Assembly (NCBI GenBank): GCA_003481775.1
Contig: QULU01000011.1
Coordinates: 1-64,000, forward strand
Direction: 5' to 3'
Length of the DNA stretch: 64,000 nucleotides
Source: Clostridiaceae bacterium OM02-2AC
GTDB taxonomy: Bacteria; Bacillota_I; Bacilli_A; Erysipelotrichales; Erysipelotrichaceae
Below the pieces are notes generated by a model. It saw nothing but the letters and a program-made list of their open reading frames with translations. It ran no database searches and was not told where the DNA came from. Shown here piece by piece: positions 40,307 to 49,198 of the stretch. Numbering within the stretch: position 1 is the first letter of the stretch; each line of letters opens with the position of its first letter. The position numbers and the translations under genes were made by a program.

Positions 40307-40666
40307 TTAAATTGATTTCAGATACGCATCGATATCATCCTCATTTTCCACCGCTTCCTGTTTCTCTTTCTTTTCCACAGGCGGTTGATTGACGAGTATA
40401 TCCCTGCAGCCTTCATAGCGTTTTTGGAGTATAAAACCAAGGGCAAGCAATATGAGGGCATAACACAGACTTGGCAGACTGCTGTCCAGATAGGTGATGA
40501 AAACCTTAAACAGCTGCTGGGATACAATCAGCTGATTCGCATCGACCAGACTTTGGATATACTGGTGTATATTGAATATACTGAGCAGTGTGTAGAATAC
40601 CATAATGGCGGATAATATATAGCAGGCATGAGCTACCTGTGCAGCCTTGATTGAAATGTTTTTCAT
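40307..40666 (-). CDS. Small membrane protein in the exporter operon
   Basis: A 119-residue protein with two hydrophobic helices (about 13-35 and 65-85) and an acidic, lysine-rich cytosolic tail. No family recognised. Its start overlaps the stop of the next upstream minus-strand gene by 4 bp (ATGA). This strongly suggests it is the last gene of the operon of ABC permease, ATPase, small protein and this gene. It may be an accessory of the exporter or an immunity-type protein. Confidence 0.65.
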   Translation of the reverse strand: MKNISIKAAQVAHACYILSAIMVFYTLLSIFNIHQYIQSLVDANQLIVSQQLFKVFITYLDSSLPSLCYALILLALGFILQKRYEGCRDILVNQPPVEKKEKQEAVENEDDIDAYLKSI

Positions 40667-40923
40667 GAATGTTCTTCCTTTCTGTTAAGCTGTGCACTTT
40701 CCATCAGCGTTTTCTGAATAAGTGGCATCTGCTGTACGATGACATTATGAATATGCATATCCAGTGTATCTGCGCTGAGATCACAGAGATGATAGACCAG
40801 GACGGTAAGGGAGCACAACAGCTCTTCCTCCAGATAGGTATGCTGCTCCTTGATATGCAGTTCCTCCCGGATTTTTCTGCGTACAAACTGATACAGGCAG
40901 CTTTGATCCATATCAGATTTCAT
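40663..40923 (-). CDS. Small helical protein in the exporter operon
   Basis: An 86-residue cytosolic protein, helical, with no recognised domain. Its reading frame begins inside the end of the ABC ATPase gene (overlap about 11 bp from the ATG at 40923; a second ATG at 40935 is possible) and overlaps the following gene by 4 bp. The RBS is weak, so translation probably depends on coupling. Unknown function, possibly a regulatory partner of the exporter. Confidence 0.5.
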   Translation of the reverse strand: MKSDMDQSCLYQFVRRKIREELHIKEQHTYLEEELLCSLTVLVYHLCDLSADTLDMHIHNVIVQQMPLIQKTLMESAQLNRKEEHS

Positions 40924-41542
40924 AAAGCATTCCATGGCGCAGTCGTACTATGACATCCGCAGCCTTTGCAAGACGCTTGCTGTGTGTAACAACGATAACG
41001 CATTTGTTCAGCTGAGAGGCACTCATCTTTAGTACACGAATAATATCGTCTGCTGTTTCACTGTCCAGATTACCTGTCGGCTCATCTGCAAGAATGATGG
41101 GGGCATCGCTTGCCAGCGAGCGGCCAAGCGCTGTTCGCTGCTGTTGTCCCCCGGAAAGCTTCATAACATTGCGGCGGATTTCATCCTCAGCCAGACCCAG
41201 CGAATGCAGCAGGGCAGGATCAGCCTTGCGTTTTGTAAGACACACGTTTTCATAGGGGGTCAAATAGTCAATCAGGTTATAATTCTGAAACACAATGGAT
41301 ACATGGTGTCGACGATGATAGCTCAATCCTTTTCTCTGGATATCCTCCCCCGCATACAGTATCTGTCCGCTCTGCGGCTCATCAAGACCTGCAAGCAGAG
41401 AAAGCAGTGTTGTTTTCCCGGATCCGGAGGTGCCGACAATAACATAGAATTTTCCTTCCTCAAATGTCATATTGATATCCGTCAATATCTGTCGGTTTCC
41501 CTTTCCCTTATACGTATAGCTAATATCTTTCATTTCCAGCAT
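40913..41542 (-). CDS. ABC transporter ATP-binding protein (MacB/BceA-like)
   Basis: A 209-residue ATPase. Walker A GTSGSGKTT, Q-loop VFQNYNLID, signature LSGGQQQRTALGR, Walker B IILADEPTGNLDSE and the switch His in VTHSKRLA are all present. The type fits exporters working with FtsX-fold permeases (MacB, BceA, YxdL). It is encoded 11 bp after the permease gene. The neighbouring two-component system makes it likely that it is induced by an extracellular compound such as a peptide antibiotic or by envelope stress. Confidence 0.92.
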   Translation of the reverse strand: MLEMKDISYTYKGKGNRQILTDINMTFEEGKFYVIVGTSGSGKTTLLSLLAGLDEPQSGQILYAGEDIQRKGLSYHRRHHVSIVFQNYNLIDYLTPYENVCLTKRKADPALLHSLGLAEDEIRRNVMKLSGGQQQRTALGRSLASDAPIILADEPTGNLDSETADDIIRVLKMSASQLNKCVIVVTHSKRLAKAADVIVRLRHGMLYEI

Positions 41543-41553
41543 AGTATGTCCTC

Positions 41554-42993
41554 CTAACTCATTTTGGAAAGAATTTCTTTTGGCTTCAGCCGCAATACCG
41601 CCGCACTGGATAGCAATACAGATATGACAATCATAACGGTGCCGGTGGTGTATACGAGCAGCAGCTCCTGTGCATCAACGGAAACATCAAGCTCCGTGAT
41701 TTCATCCGCTTCCTTTTGCAGTCCTCCGCGCATGGAATTACCGGTGATCGATATGCTGTTGGCAGCCTGGCTATTTTCCTGCTGCTTCTGAATCTGTGCC
41801 ATCATGCGATCACCAAGTGACTGTGACATCGCCTTTCCAAAGAGAAAGGACAGACCAAATGCAAGTACCGCTATAATCATCAGCTCGCAGATATACTGTA
41901 GTACAACTCCTGTTTTGGATATACCCAGCGATAACAGAACACCTGTTTCGTAAATTCTTCCTTTGATCCATAAGGACAGAAGCAGTGTCAGTATGACACA
42001 GGATATAAGGAAGACCGCATACAGAATCAGTGTGACCATCTCATCCAGATTTTCGATTGATCCGGCAATCTGTTGATATTGCTCATCGTTGGTATCCAGT
42101 AGATACTGATCCCAATCCAGGTCCAGCTTCTTCACCTGAGCGACTACCCTGTCGATCTGCTTCGGATCCTTTACAAGGCAGTAAATTGATTCAAATTCGA
42201 TTTGATCCATACCAAGCAACAGTCTGCCTGTTTCCACATCGGTAATCAGATTATTTTCCGGCATCATAAAGGAAATGGGATTCTGCTCAGTAGCAGCATT
42301 TTCAAATAGTCCGACAATTTCTGCCTCTACGGCCTTATCAGGGAGACCCTTTTCATTTCGGTCGCGATCACGCAGCTTTAATGGCACCTTATCACCGATT
42401 TTCAGTTTGTTCTTTTCTGCAAGCTCCTTATGCATCAGCAGCTTACGTTTATCATCCGGCTTGATGTGACGTCCCTCTACCAGCTTGATGCGTTTATTCT
42501 GAAACATCGTATCCAGTGTAGAATCCATATTGATTCCCAGCTGGAAATTCGGCAGAGCGGCAGTATCATCACCACCGCCGGATACAGAGAAAGAAAAGTT
42601 ATGATCCTTCTGCGCCTTGATATATTTCAGACCGTTATCCTCCAGCATGGCGACTGCATTGCCATTTACTGCTTTCACACCTTCAATATCCTTTAGCTGC
42701 TTTGCGATTTTCTCTGTCAGCGGTGGCCCTGTATTCTCCAAACGCGCACCGGAGCCATATGCATTGCTGGTCTCCTCACGTTTTACATTCGGGTTGCTTT
42801 CATCATAATTCAGATTCATCGTGAAGCTTCCGCCAACCGATTCCCGTGCCTGCTGCATCGCTGCCTGTGCGGCCTTTTTAATGGAAATGCCGCTGAGAAT
42901 TCCGCTTGCCATCGCGAATAGAATGCAAAACATAATCAGCGTCTTTCCGCGTTTTCTTGTTATATAAAGCCATGCTCGTTCAAATAAGCTCAT
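41554..42993 (-). CDS. FtsX-fold ABC permease
   Basis: A 479-residue membrane protein. One N-terminal membrane helix (about 20-40) is followed by a large extracellular MacB-periplasmic-like domain (about 45-310) and three C-terminal helices, the FtsX arrangement. The start at 42993 is set by AAAGGAGGTTTCTAT directly upstream; a longer in-frame reading covers the RBS. It works with the ATPase encoded next. It is preceded by ATGAAA-type repeats that probably bind the adjacent response regulator. Confidence 0.88.
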   Translation of the reverse strand: MSLFERAWLYITRKRGKTLIMFCILFAMASGILSGISIKKAAQAAMQQARESVGGSFTMNLNYDESNPNVKREETSNAYGSGARLENTGPPLTEKIAKQLKDIEGVKAVNGNAVAMLEDNGLKYIKAQKDHNFSFSVSGGGDDTAALPNFQLGINMDSTLDTMFQNKRIKLVEGRHIKPDDKRKLLMHKELAEKNKLKIGDKVPLKLRDRDRNEKGLPDKAVEAEIVGLFENAATEQNPISFMMPENNLITDVETGRLLLGMDQIEFESIYCLVKDPKQIDRVVAQVKKLDLDWDQYLLDTNDEQYQQIAGSIENLDEMVTLILYAVFLISCVILTLLLSLWIKGRIYETGVLLSLGISKTGVVLQYICELMIIAVLAFGLSFLFGKAMSQSLGDRMMAQIQKQQENSQAANSISITGNSMRGGLQKEADEITELDVSVDAQELLLVYTTGTVMIVISVLLSSAAVLRLKPKEILSKMS

Positions 42994-43049
42994 ATAGAAA
43001 CCTCCTTTTGTTTCCTGCACCTACTTTATCATCACAATATAAAGGCTGT

Positions 43050-43077
43050 ATGAAATGAAACGGCGTTGTTTATGAAT
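43050..43077 (-). promoter_or_regulatory. Candidate response-regulator repeats, exporter promoter
   Basis: ATGAAA units at 43050-43055 and 43055-43060, and ATGAAT at 43072-43077 (22 bp from the first), lie upstream of the permease gene. The same unit occurs with 11-bp period upstream of the response regulator gene. Confidence 0.45.
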
Positions 43078-43195
43078 GACGTAATATGATACAGGAAATC
43101 TAAGGATGCTGCAGGCATACGGAGGCAGTATTTGTGTGAAGACCTGTGGGAAAATCCTTCACAATTTCAGAGGAGGAAAAGCGGCGCAGCCTGCG

Positions 43196-43219
43196 AAAAA
43201 AAAAGAAGCACTAGGCTTC
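43196..43219 (-). terminator. Terminator overlapping the histidine kinase stop
   Basis: Minus strand GAAGC (43219-43215) pairs with GCTTC (43209-43205), with the UAG stop in the loop, then nine U residues (43204-43196). It separates the two-component genes from the exporter operon. Confidence 0.8.
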
Positions 43220-44695
43220 CTTCAAATTGATGAGAAAACGCATTCCATCCGCATAGGGGAGGAAATCAAAGGGAATTCTTAGCTGCTGAAGAATCTGCGC
43301 TACAAAATAAAGGCCGAGGCCGTTTCCGCCGGTTTGCTTATTCCGCGAGAAATCCGGGCGGTAAAAGGCTTCCATGATATGCACAAGATGCTCCTGGGGA
43401 ATGGGGATGCATGTATTATCGACGATAAGCGTGGTCTTTTGAAAATAGATGTGAATAGAGCCTCCCTGATCGGTATAGGAAACAGCGTTTGAGAGAATAT
43501 TGGAAATTGCTTTTGCCAGCTGATTCGGATTTGTGTGAAGCAGCTGTGTGCTGTCAGGTTCATATAGAACATGGATTCCCTTCGCTTTCGCGATTCGGAT
43601 ATAGGGCTCCAGAACAGCAGTCAGCCAGGGAACGCAGGCGTATGGTGCTACAGGCTCCTTATCAGGAATACCTTCCATGGCGGAAGCATTCAGAATATCG
43701 TGAATCATAACAGAGAGATGCTCCACGATTTCCTGACATTTCAACAGCCAGGTATCGCGGTCCTTATACTTTCCTACCTGCAGGCTCATATTTTCCAGTA
43801 TTACATGCAGACTTGTCAGCGGTGTCTTCAGCTCATGCGATGCGGAACGCAGGAAGTCTACCTTCATTTGCTCCGCCTGTGACACATGATGGATTTCCTG
43901 CTCCAGTGAGTGGATGGTATCCTGCAGGGACTGATACAGCGAATTGATATTATCTGCAAGCTCTCCGATTTCATCCTGTGTATGTACATGGCAGCGCTCA
44001 GTTGGCTGAAGCTGTTCCATTTGCTTTGTAGATGAACAGATGGATTGAATCGGCCGTGTCAGGGCACGGGCATATAGATAGGCGGCAAGCAGGGAGATCA
44101 ATATGCAGATACCCAGCGTATAGGGTAAGATACGGAACATGACGCTGCTGGCCTCCTGAATGGATTGCAAATTCATATTTAACGTGAGTACGGCGGTGCT
44201 TTTGTCCTTCAATCGGATCTGCAGCTCACGCTGCAAAACAGTGGCAGCATGTTCGCTATCACCCAGACCGATGATGGAGGAAAGGGCAAGACCGGTAGAA
44301 TATGTACTTGTTATTTTCTTTTTATCAGCATTCTTCTGTTTATCCTCTGCGTTTTCCTGCTGCTGTATGGACAGGGCAGAATTCTTTTGACCGCTTGCTA
44401 GATTGTTCAGCACGGTAAAGGAGGTATACATATACGATTTATCCTTCAGCTCGATATGCAGATTGATTTCAGAATCCTCCAGATAGCTCTTTGCCTTTTC
44501 CAGCAGCTTTTCCTCTGTTAAGCCATTCAGCTCCTGCTTCATTTCCTCGCTCAGTTCATCTGCCTCGCGATTTTTCTGCTTCACATACTCACTGGGCAGA
44601 AGGAAATACAGGAGTGCATGGGCTACCAGAATCACCAGACTCATCAGCAGCATGGTATATACAAAGGTTTTGGTAAACAGCCGCATTTTCTTCAT
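43211..44695 (-). CDS. Sensor histidine kinase
   Basis: A 494-residue membrane kinase. Two membrane helices (about 10-32 and 190-212) flank an extracellular sensor of about 155 residues, rich in Gln, Lys and Glu. HAMP (about 213-265), HisKA with the phospho-His in SASHELKTPL, and an HATPase with an N-box (NILSNAV) and GGNGLGLY follow. It overlaps the response regulator gene by 4 bp. The large sensor domain differs from the short loops of BceS-type kinases, so it probably senses its ligand directly. Likely controls the adjacent exporter operon. Confidence 0.92.
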   Translation of the reverse strand: MKKMRLFTKTFVYTMLLMSLVILVAHALLYFLLPSEYVKQKNREADELSEEMKQELNGLTEEKLLEKAKSYLEDSEINLHIELKDKSYMYTSFTVLNNLASGQKNSALSIQQQENAEDKQKNADKKKITSTYSTGLALSSIIGLGDSEHAATVLQRELQIRLKDKSTAVLTLNMNLQSIQEASSVMFRILPYTLGICILISLLAAYLYARALTRPIQSICSSTKQMEQLQPTERCHVHTQDEIGELADNINSLYQSLQDTIHSLEQEIHHVSQAEQMKVDFLRSASHELKTPLTSLHVILENMSLQVGKYKDRDTWLLKCQEIVEHLSVMIHDILNASAMEGIPDKEPVAPYACVPWLTAVLEPYIRIAKAKGIHVLYEPDSTQLLHTNPNQLAKAISNILSNAVSYTDQGGSIHIYFQKTTLIVDNTCIPIPQEHLVHIMEAFYRPDFSRNKQTGGNGLGLYFVAQILQQLRIPFDFLPYADGMRFLINLKEA

Positions 44696-45357
44696 AGGCG
44701 TTCCTCAAATTTATAACCGATGCCCTTAACGGTTACAATACAATCCAAGCCTAATTTTTTACGCAGATTCTTTATATACACATCAACAACTCTGTCCATG
44801 GGGGCTTCCTCCTTCCAAAGACAATCAAGAATCTGATCTCTTGTGAGTACCTGATTGGCATGCTCCAGCAAAAGCTTTAGAAGAAGAATCTCCTTTGGTT
44901 TTAAATCGACGGGTTCCTTTTTGATAAATGCCTGAAACCCATTGAAATCCACTTCAATATCCTGATATTGCCACATCCCGGTACTGATCTGCGGACGCGC
45001 TCTGCGAAATAAAGCCTCTATGCGTTTCTGGAGCAGACGAAGAGAGAACGGCTTTGTAATATAATCATCCGCCTGTTCATCAAAGCTCATAAGCTGTGTA
45101 TATTCATCATGCATCGCCGTCAGCATCAAAACAGGAACCTGACTCCGCTTTCTGAGCCAGTTTAACACAACAAAGCCGTTTACCTTCGGCAGCATGATAT
45201 CCAGAACAACCATATCATACAGATTATTGCGCAGCAGCTCCATAGCGATTTCGCCATCCCTTGCCGCTGTAACCCGATAGCCATATTCATTTAAAAATTC
45301 TGAAACAGCCTCTCTTGTATCCTCCTCGTCCTCAACAAGCAGTATCCGTTTATCCAT
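44692..45357 (-). CDS. OmpR family response regulator
   Basis: A 221-residue regulator. The receiver domain has Asp53 in VVLDIMLP as phosphorylation site, the acidic pair in LLVEDEED, Thr in MLTAMHD and Lys in DDYITKPFS. The C-terminal winged helix (about 130-221) includes LLKLLLEHANQVLTRDQI and VDVYIKNLRKKLG. The start at 45357 (ATG) lies 9 bases after GAGGAG; a TTG at 45366 is not needed. Partner of the kinase, whose gene overlaps by 4 bp. Tandem ATGAAA repeats upstream suggest autoregulation. Confidence 0.93.
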   Translation of the reverse strand: MDKRILLVEDEEDTREAVSEFLNEYGYRVTAARDGEIAMELLRNNLYDMVVLDIMLPKVNGFVVLNWLRKRSQVPVLMLTAMHDEYTQLMSFDEQADDYITKPFSLRLLQKRIEALFRRARPQISTGMWQYQDIEVDFNGFQAFIKKEPVDLKPKEILLLKLLLEHANQVLTRDQILDCLWKEEAPMDRVVDVYIKNLRKKLGLDCIVTVKGIGYKFEERL

Positions 45358-45400
45358 CCTGTTCAACTCCTCTATCTATCCTTAATAGTAACACAGGTAT

Positions 45401-45417
45401 ATGAAACATATATGAAA
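45401..45417 (-). promoter_or_regulatory. Direct repeat, candidate autoregulatory site
   Basis: ATGAAA at 45401-45406 and 45412-45417, spaced one helical turn (11 bp), 45-55 bp before the response regulator start. Tandem spacing of this kind is usual for OmpR-type regulators. Nothing else is recognised in 45418-45741. Confidence 0.5.
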
Positions 45418-45741
45418 TTTCCGTATGGAAAATCCTGCAAATACATGAGATGAGGATTGCGTAGGATCAAACCATTCCACCACCGGCTTGCAGGTATCCT
45501 GTTTTCATGCTTAAGCAGTATGCAAGCTGCATGAAATGCCGTTCATATCTGAAAAACGATTTACAGGAGTAAGGGAGCATGCGATAATGAACATAGTGAA
45601 TACGCTACAGGCTATCTCAGGGAAGCAGGCAGGGTAATGAAAAAGCAGGGCGGTTTATACAGCATAAGGATGTATGGAGAGCGAATGCCATGCATTGAAT
45701 GGCGGATGGGATGTACAGGTAAGGAATAGGAGTAGGTGTAT

Positions 45742-46401
45742 ATGTGGCAGAAAAAACATTTGCAGTATAAGCAGCTTTGCGGTTGTATCGTCATAGGGAC
45801 CTGGTTCTTTTTCGTACCTGCATGTTTTCGTGACAGCCTTACTTCAGCTCTTCGCATGTTTATAAAGGTCCCGTACCCCTTTTTGAAGGGGATTGTGGAT
45901 GTAAGTGTTCTAATCGGCGTATGTCTCTTGTGCGGGTATCCTTTTCTGGCTGATAAAATCACCAAAGCAGGAATCAGGAAACAAATACAAGGGGGAAGTC
46001 TACTTTTTGGCATTCTGCTACTGTGCTCATTGCCCTTTGTCACATATACATGGGTATATCAGGAAACAATGCCATTCCTGCAGTTTATGATATATCAGAT
46101 CCTATGCATCGGGTTTACGGAAGAGCTGTTATTCAGAGGCTTCCTACGATGGGTTCTGCAAGCATATATTTCATCCGAAATGCTGGTAATCGTTCTGTGT
46201 GCTCTGCTGTTCTCACTTGCACATATAGGCTCGGAAGTGTTCTCCATGCTGCAGCTGCTCACCAGCTTCATGATCGGAGGAGTATTTACAGCACTTATCA
46301 TCAAGCTGCCGGATCATTACTCTATTTATTCGTTAGCAATCCTTCATGGATGTTTTAACGTGCTGATTCTAGGCTTCACCACATATATGCAAACCCTGTA
46401 A
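45742..46401 (+). CDS. CPBP family intramembrane metalloprotease
   Basis: A 219-residue protein with about six to seven membrane helices. The CPBP/Abi (CAAX protease-like) motifs are present: FTEELLFRGFLRW with the Glu-Glu pair and Arg, FSLAHIG and the last HGCFN. Bacterial members cleave membrane substrates or give bacteriocin immunity. AGGAG lies 9 bases before the ATG at 45742; the GTG at 45736 is less likely. Adjacent to the exporter/two-component cluster but divergent from it, with its own terminator. Confidence 0.87.
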   Translation: MWQKKHLQYKQLCGCIVIGTWFFFVPACFRDSLTSALRMFIKVPYPFLKGIVDVSVLIGVCLLCGYPFLADKITKAGIRKQIQGGSLLFGILLLCSLPFVTYTWVYQETMPFLQFMIYQILCIGFTEELLFRGFLRWVLQAYISSEMLVIVLCALLFSLAHIGSEVFSMLQLLTSFMIGGVFTALIIKLPDHYSIYSLAILHGCFNVLILGFTTYMQTL

Positions 46402-46427
46402 TCATATGTGTTTCTTTCAGACAATAC

Positions 46428-46464
46428 AAAAGCAACAGAGCCTTTCTGTCCGCTCTGCTGCTTT
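46428..46464 (+). terminator. Intrinsic terminator
   Basis: AAAGCAACAGAGC (46428-46440, plus one) pairs with GCTCTGCTGCTTT (46452-46464) with one mismatch. It may work in both directions. Confidence 0.65.
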
Positions 46465-46525
46465 CTATCTATGAAGTACGGTACTTAATCCATACAGTAG
46501 ACCTGAAAAAACAGTGTACCTTGTC

Positions 46526-47305
46526 CTAATCAAGCATGTGCAGCTCCTTCAGGGTCTGATAAATGACTGCTTCGTTACTTGGTCCGATGACCAGATCGGC
46601 ATAGGGCTTCAAAGCATCCTTTCCATTTCCAATGACAATGCCATACTCTGCTTCCTGTATCATTTCCATATCGTTCAAAGAATCACCGAATGCCATGTAG
46701 GAATTGTGTGGAAATCCCCAGAACTCCATCAGCTCCCGAATTCCGGTCGCTTTGTTGATGCCGCTTTGCATGAAATCCACGCAGGTGTCGTTGGGATGCT
46801 GCAGCTCGATGCCTTCAATATCATCGAACATACTCCAGTCAAAGCCTTTTTTCTCATATGCGCTGATGGCAACCAGAGGCTCATCGTGCCAGTCCCGCAC
46901 CTCGGGTACCTCGCAGTGAAATTCCGCAAAGGTTTGCCGGGAATACGGATTCAGAGGCTTGGTCATGAATTCATACGTTCCATGCGACTGAATACAGATA
47001 TCATATTGCCTGCCAAGCTCAAAAATACGTGCCGTCTGTTCTCTGGTAAAGGCATGCTCACTGATCAGCTCCATACGTTCGTTGTAGACACTCACTCCGG
47101 CACCACCGACATAGCCATCCCATGCACTCATTTGTAAAACCCCCAGCTGCTCTGCCATTTCCTTGGCACGGCCGCTGCACAGGCATACCTTATAGCCGTT
47201 TTCTCTTAGCTTTTTTACAGCTGTCAGAGTTTCAGGAAGTACCATACCGCTCACATGATCGAAAAATGTACCGTCGATATCAAAAAATACAGCATTTATT
47301 TTCAT
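46526..47305 (-). CDS. Cof-type HAD-IIB phosphatase
   Basis: A 259-residue phosphatase. Motif I is FFDIDGTFFD (nucleophile Asp10, Asp12), motif II LCSGRAKE, and motif III/IV NKATGIRE with AFGDSLNDMEMI. A type IIB cap lies between. GGAGGAACGT precedes the ATG at 47305; upstream in-frame Met codons lie before the RBS. It is about half identical to the next minus-strand HAD gene (47419-48198), so the pair is a tandem duplication. Substrates are probably sugar or nucleotide phosphates. Confidence 0.9.
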   Translation of the reverse strand: MKINAVFFDIDGTFFDHVSGMVLPETLTAVKKLRENGYKVCLCSGRAKEMAEQLGVLQMSAWDGYVGGAGVSVYNERMELISEHAFTREQTARIFELGRQYDICIQSHGTYEFMTKPLNPYSRQTFAEFHCEVPEVRDWHDEPLVAISAYEKKGFDWSMFDDIEGIELQHPNDTCVDFMQSGINKATGIRELMEFWGFPHNSYMAFGDSLNDMEMIQEAEYGIVIGNGKDALKPYADLVIGPSNEAVIYQTLKELHMLD

Positions 47306-47418
47306 ACGTTCCTCCATCCCACCGCGCTTCGTGCACGGCACAAATACTGTATGAAAGTTGCTTCAAATGCATTAAATTATAATGTTTTTGATTTTCTTTC
47401 ACACTTCACGCCTCCTGT

Positions 47419-48198
47419 TTATACGATGAGTCCGTAAGCCAGCAGGGTGTCATAAATAGCAGGTGTATCACTGCTGCCACAGATGTGATCAGCATAGGAC
47501 TTTACAGCATCCATGGCATTCCCCATGGCAACACCGATGGCAGCCTCCTGCAGCATTTCACAGTCATTCATACTGTCACCAAATGCCATATAAGCCTCAT
47601 CATCCAGTCCCCAGTACGCCATCAGCTGTTTGATGCCGGTCGCCTTGCAGGTATCCTTTTTCAAAATATCCATAATGTAGTCACAGGATGGTTGCATGCG
47701 GATGTTTTCCACCTCCTGAAACATTCCGAAATCATATTGTTCATTTTCAAAAATGCTCAGCACATCCACGCGTTCATGATTCCAGCTTCGTATTTCCGGC
47801 ACTCCCAGATGAAACAGCTCCAGTATGAATTCTTTATTTGCGGGCAGCGGCTTTGTCAGAAAGGTTTTCTCCCCATTTACATATAAGGGAAGCCGGTGTT
47901 TTTCTGCAATCGCGAACAGCTTTTTCAGCTGATCCTCTGAGAATGCATTTTCCCATATCAGCTCTCTGTTTTCATCATAGACACTAATACCGCTCCCACC
48001 GATGAATCCATCCCAGCAGAATTCATCGAATACCGGTAATTCAGCTGCCAGCTGCAGAGGTCTGCCACTGCATAGGGCAACTTTGATTCCCTGTTGCTTC
48101 AGCCTTCGTACCGCTTCTTTTGTGGACGGCAGTACACAGTTGGTCGTATGGTCATAAAAGGTGCCGTCAATGTCAAAAAATACTGCTTTTATATTCAT
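47419..48198 (-). CDS. Cof-type HAD-IIB phosphatase
   Basis: A 259-residue paralogue of the gene at 46526, with equal length and the same motif order: FFDIDGTFYDH, LCSGRPLQ, CKATGIKQ and AFGDSMNDCEML. GGGAGGATTTAT precedes the ATG at 48198. A 113-bp AT-rich spacer containing a TATAAT on the minus strand (47389-47384) separates it from the second copy, so each may be transcribed independently. Substrate unknown. Confidence 0.9.
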   Translation of the reverse strand: MNIKAVFFDIDGTFYDHTTNCVLPSTKEAVRRLKQQGIKVALCSGRPLQLAAELPVFDEFCWDGFIGGSGISVYDENRELIWENAFSEDQLKKLFAIAEKHRLPLYVNGEKTFLTKPLPANKEFILELFHLGVPEIRSWNHERVDVLSIFENEQYDFGMFQEVENIRMQPSCDYIMDILKKDTCKATGIKQLMAYWGLDDEAYMAFGDSMNDCEMLQEAAIGVAMGNAMDAVKSYADHICGSSDTPAIYDTLLAYGLIV

Positions 48199-48304
48199 AT
48201 AAATCCTCCCAGTTATTCACCCTTATTGTAAGGGATTTTTTTATAATGTCTAGTAAAATCAAATGAGGACTTTATAAGTAGAAACCATATACAACAAAGA
48301 TAGC

Positions 48305-48333
48305 TTTACAAACATTAAAATCATGTATATCAT
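48305..48333 (+). promoter_or_regulatory. Probable sigma-A promoter
   Basis: TTTACA (48305-48310), 17-bp spacer, TATCAT (48328-48333), about 70 bp before the gene at 48402. Confidence 0.5.
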
Positions 48334-48401
48334 TATTTTAATGAGATGAGCACGTATGTGATTTCTAAACATATAGAAAATAGCGGGGATGAAAGATATA
48401 T

Positions 48402-48926
48402 ATGAAAAAAAGAAGCTCTGTGTATATACTTATTCTAGTGATACTAGCATTTATTTTTATATGGCTTGTAATGTATTTGATCGATGTGTATAATGCAAAG
48501 ACAGCATCTGATCAAGCGATTGAAGAATACCTCAAGTATCATAGCACAAATAATAATGATCTGAGTAATCAGGATATTCCATGGCAGTTTTTTATAAGTC
48601 CTTTCTTTATTTTATTGACATATTATTTTATTCCGTATCTTATTTTTATTTTAGCTTTTTTAAGAAATAAGCATCATACGATAAGCAGAAGAATACAAAA
48701 ACATAGTAAGATATATATAAGCTCCTACTTTGCTATATTATCTGCCTTTATCTGTATTTTCTATTATATGCTTATGAATATAATGGAACTCTTTGAACTT
48801 TTTGAATACATAAATTTCCTATGTTTATGTTTTATTATTTATATCGTGATTTATTATATTGCTTATCTTCTTGGAAAGCATTTTGCATGTGCTATGAATA
48901 TACTATGCAAACACAATTTTAAATGA
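48402..48926 (+). CDS. AT-rich four-helix membrane protein
   Basis: A 174-residue protein with four hydrophobic segments (about 7-27, 62-88, 107-128, 137-158) and basic loops. No family recognised. The gene and its flanks are far more AT-rich than the rest of the window (many ATA, TTT, AAT codons), and the RBS is weak. These are signs of recent horizontal acquisition or of a genomic-island remnant. A terminator lies 80 bp after the stop. Confidence 0.65.
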   Translation: MKKRSSVYILILVILAFIFIWLVMYLIDVYNAKTASDQAIEEYLKYHSTNNNDLSNQDIPWQFFISPFFILLTYYFIPYLIFILAFLRNKHHTISRRIQKHSKIYISSYFAILSAFICIFYYMLMNIMELFELFEYINFLCLCFIIYIVIYYIAYLLGKHFACAMNILCKHNFK

Positions 48927-49006
48927 AGTCTTATTTCCTATATGGTAAATGGCTTTGTAAAAAGTCAAATTTAGAATGAAAGTACATTGCGTATAAGCTA
49001 TCCGAT

Positions 49007-49033
49007 AGCATGAATATAACCAATGCTTTTTTT
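49007..49033 (+). terminator. Intrinsic terminator
   Basis: AGCAT (49007-49011) pairs with ATGCT (49023-49027), with T residues to 49033. Just upstream, GCTATC-C-GATAGC (48997-49009) is a perfect palindrome. Confidence 0.6.
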
Positions 49034-49148
49034 ATGAATACAGATGAAAATTTTGTGTGATTTTGGAATACTGGCAGTATATTTTATGTGTATTTCTTTT
49101 CAAATTTCAAACAAAATCTTGTTCTTTCAGAAATGTCGAGATTCCTGT

Positions 49149-49177
49149 TTGCAATCCGAACCTGTTTCTCCTATAAT
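49149..49177 (+). promoter_or_regulatory. Sigma-A promoter of the HAD-manA unit
   Basis: TTGCAA (49149-49154), 17-bp spacer, TATAAT (49172-49177), 21 bp before the start at 49199. Confidence 0.7.
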
Positions 49178-49198
49178 TAAACTGTACGGAGGATGATT

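Noticed and set aside
40935..40935. ATG at 40935 as start of the 86-residue exporter-operon protein
   Set aside because: Neither start has a strong RBS; the ATG at 40923 gives a smaller overlap with the ATPase gene and was preferred.
47162..47178. TTGGCACGGCCGCTGCA resembling a sigma-54 promoter on the plus strand
   Set aside because: It lies inside the minus-strand HAD gene, drives no plus-strand gene, and the -12 part is poor. Best read as chance.
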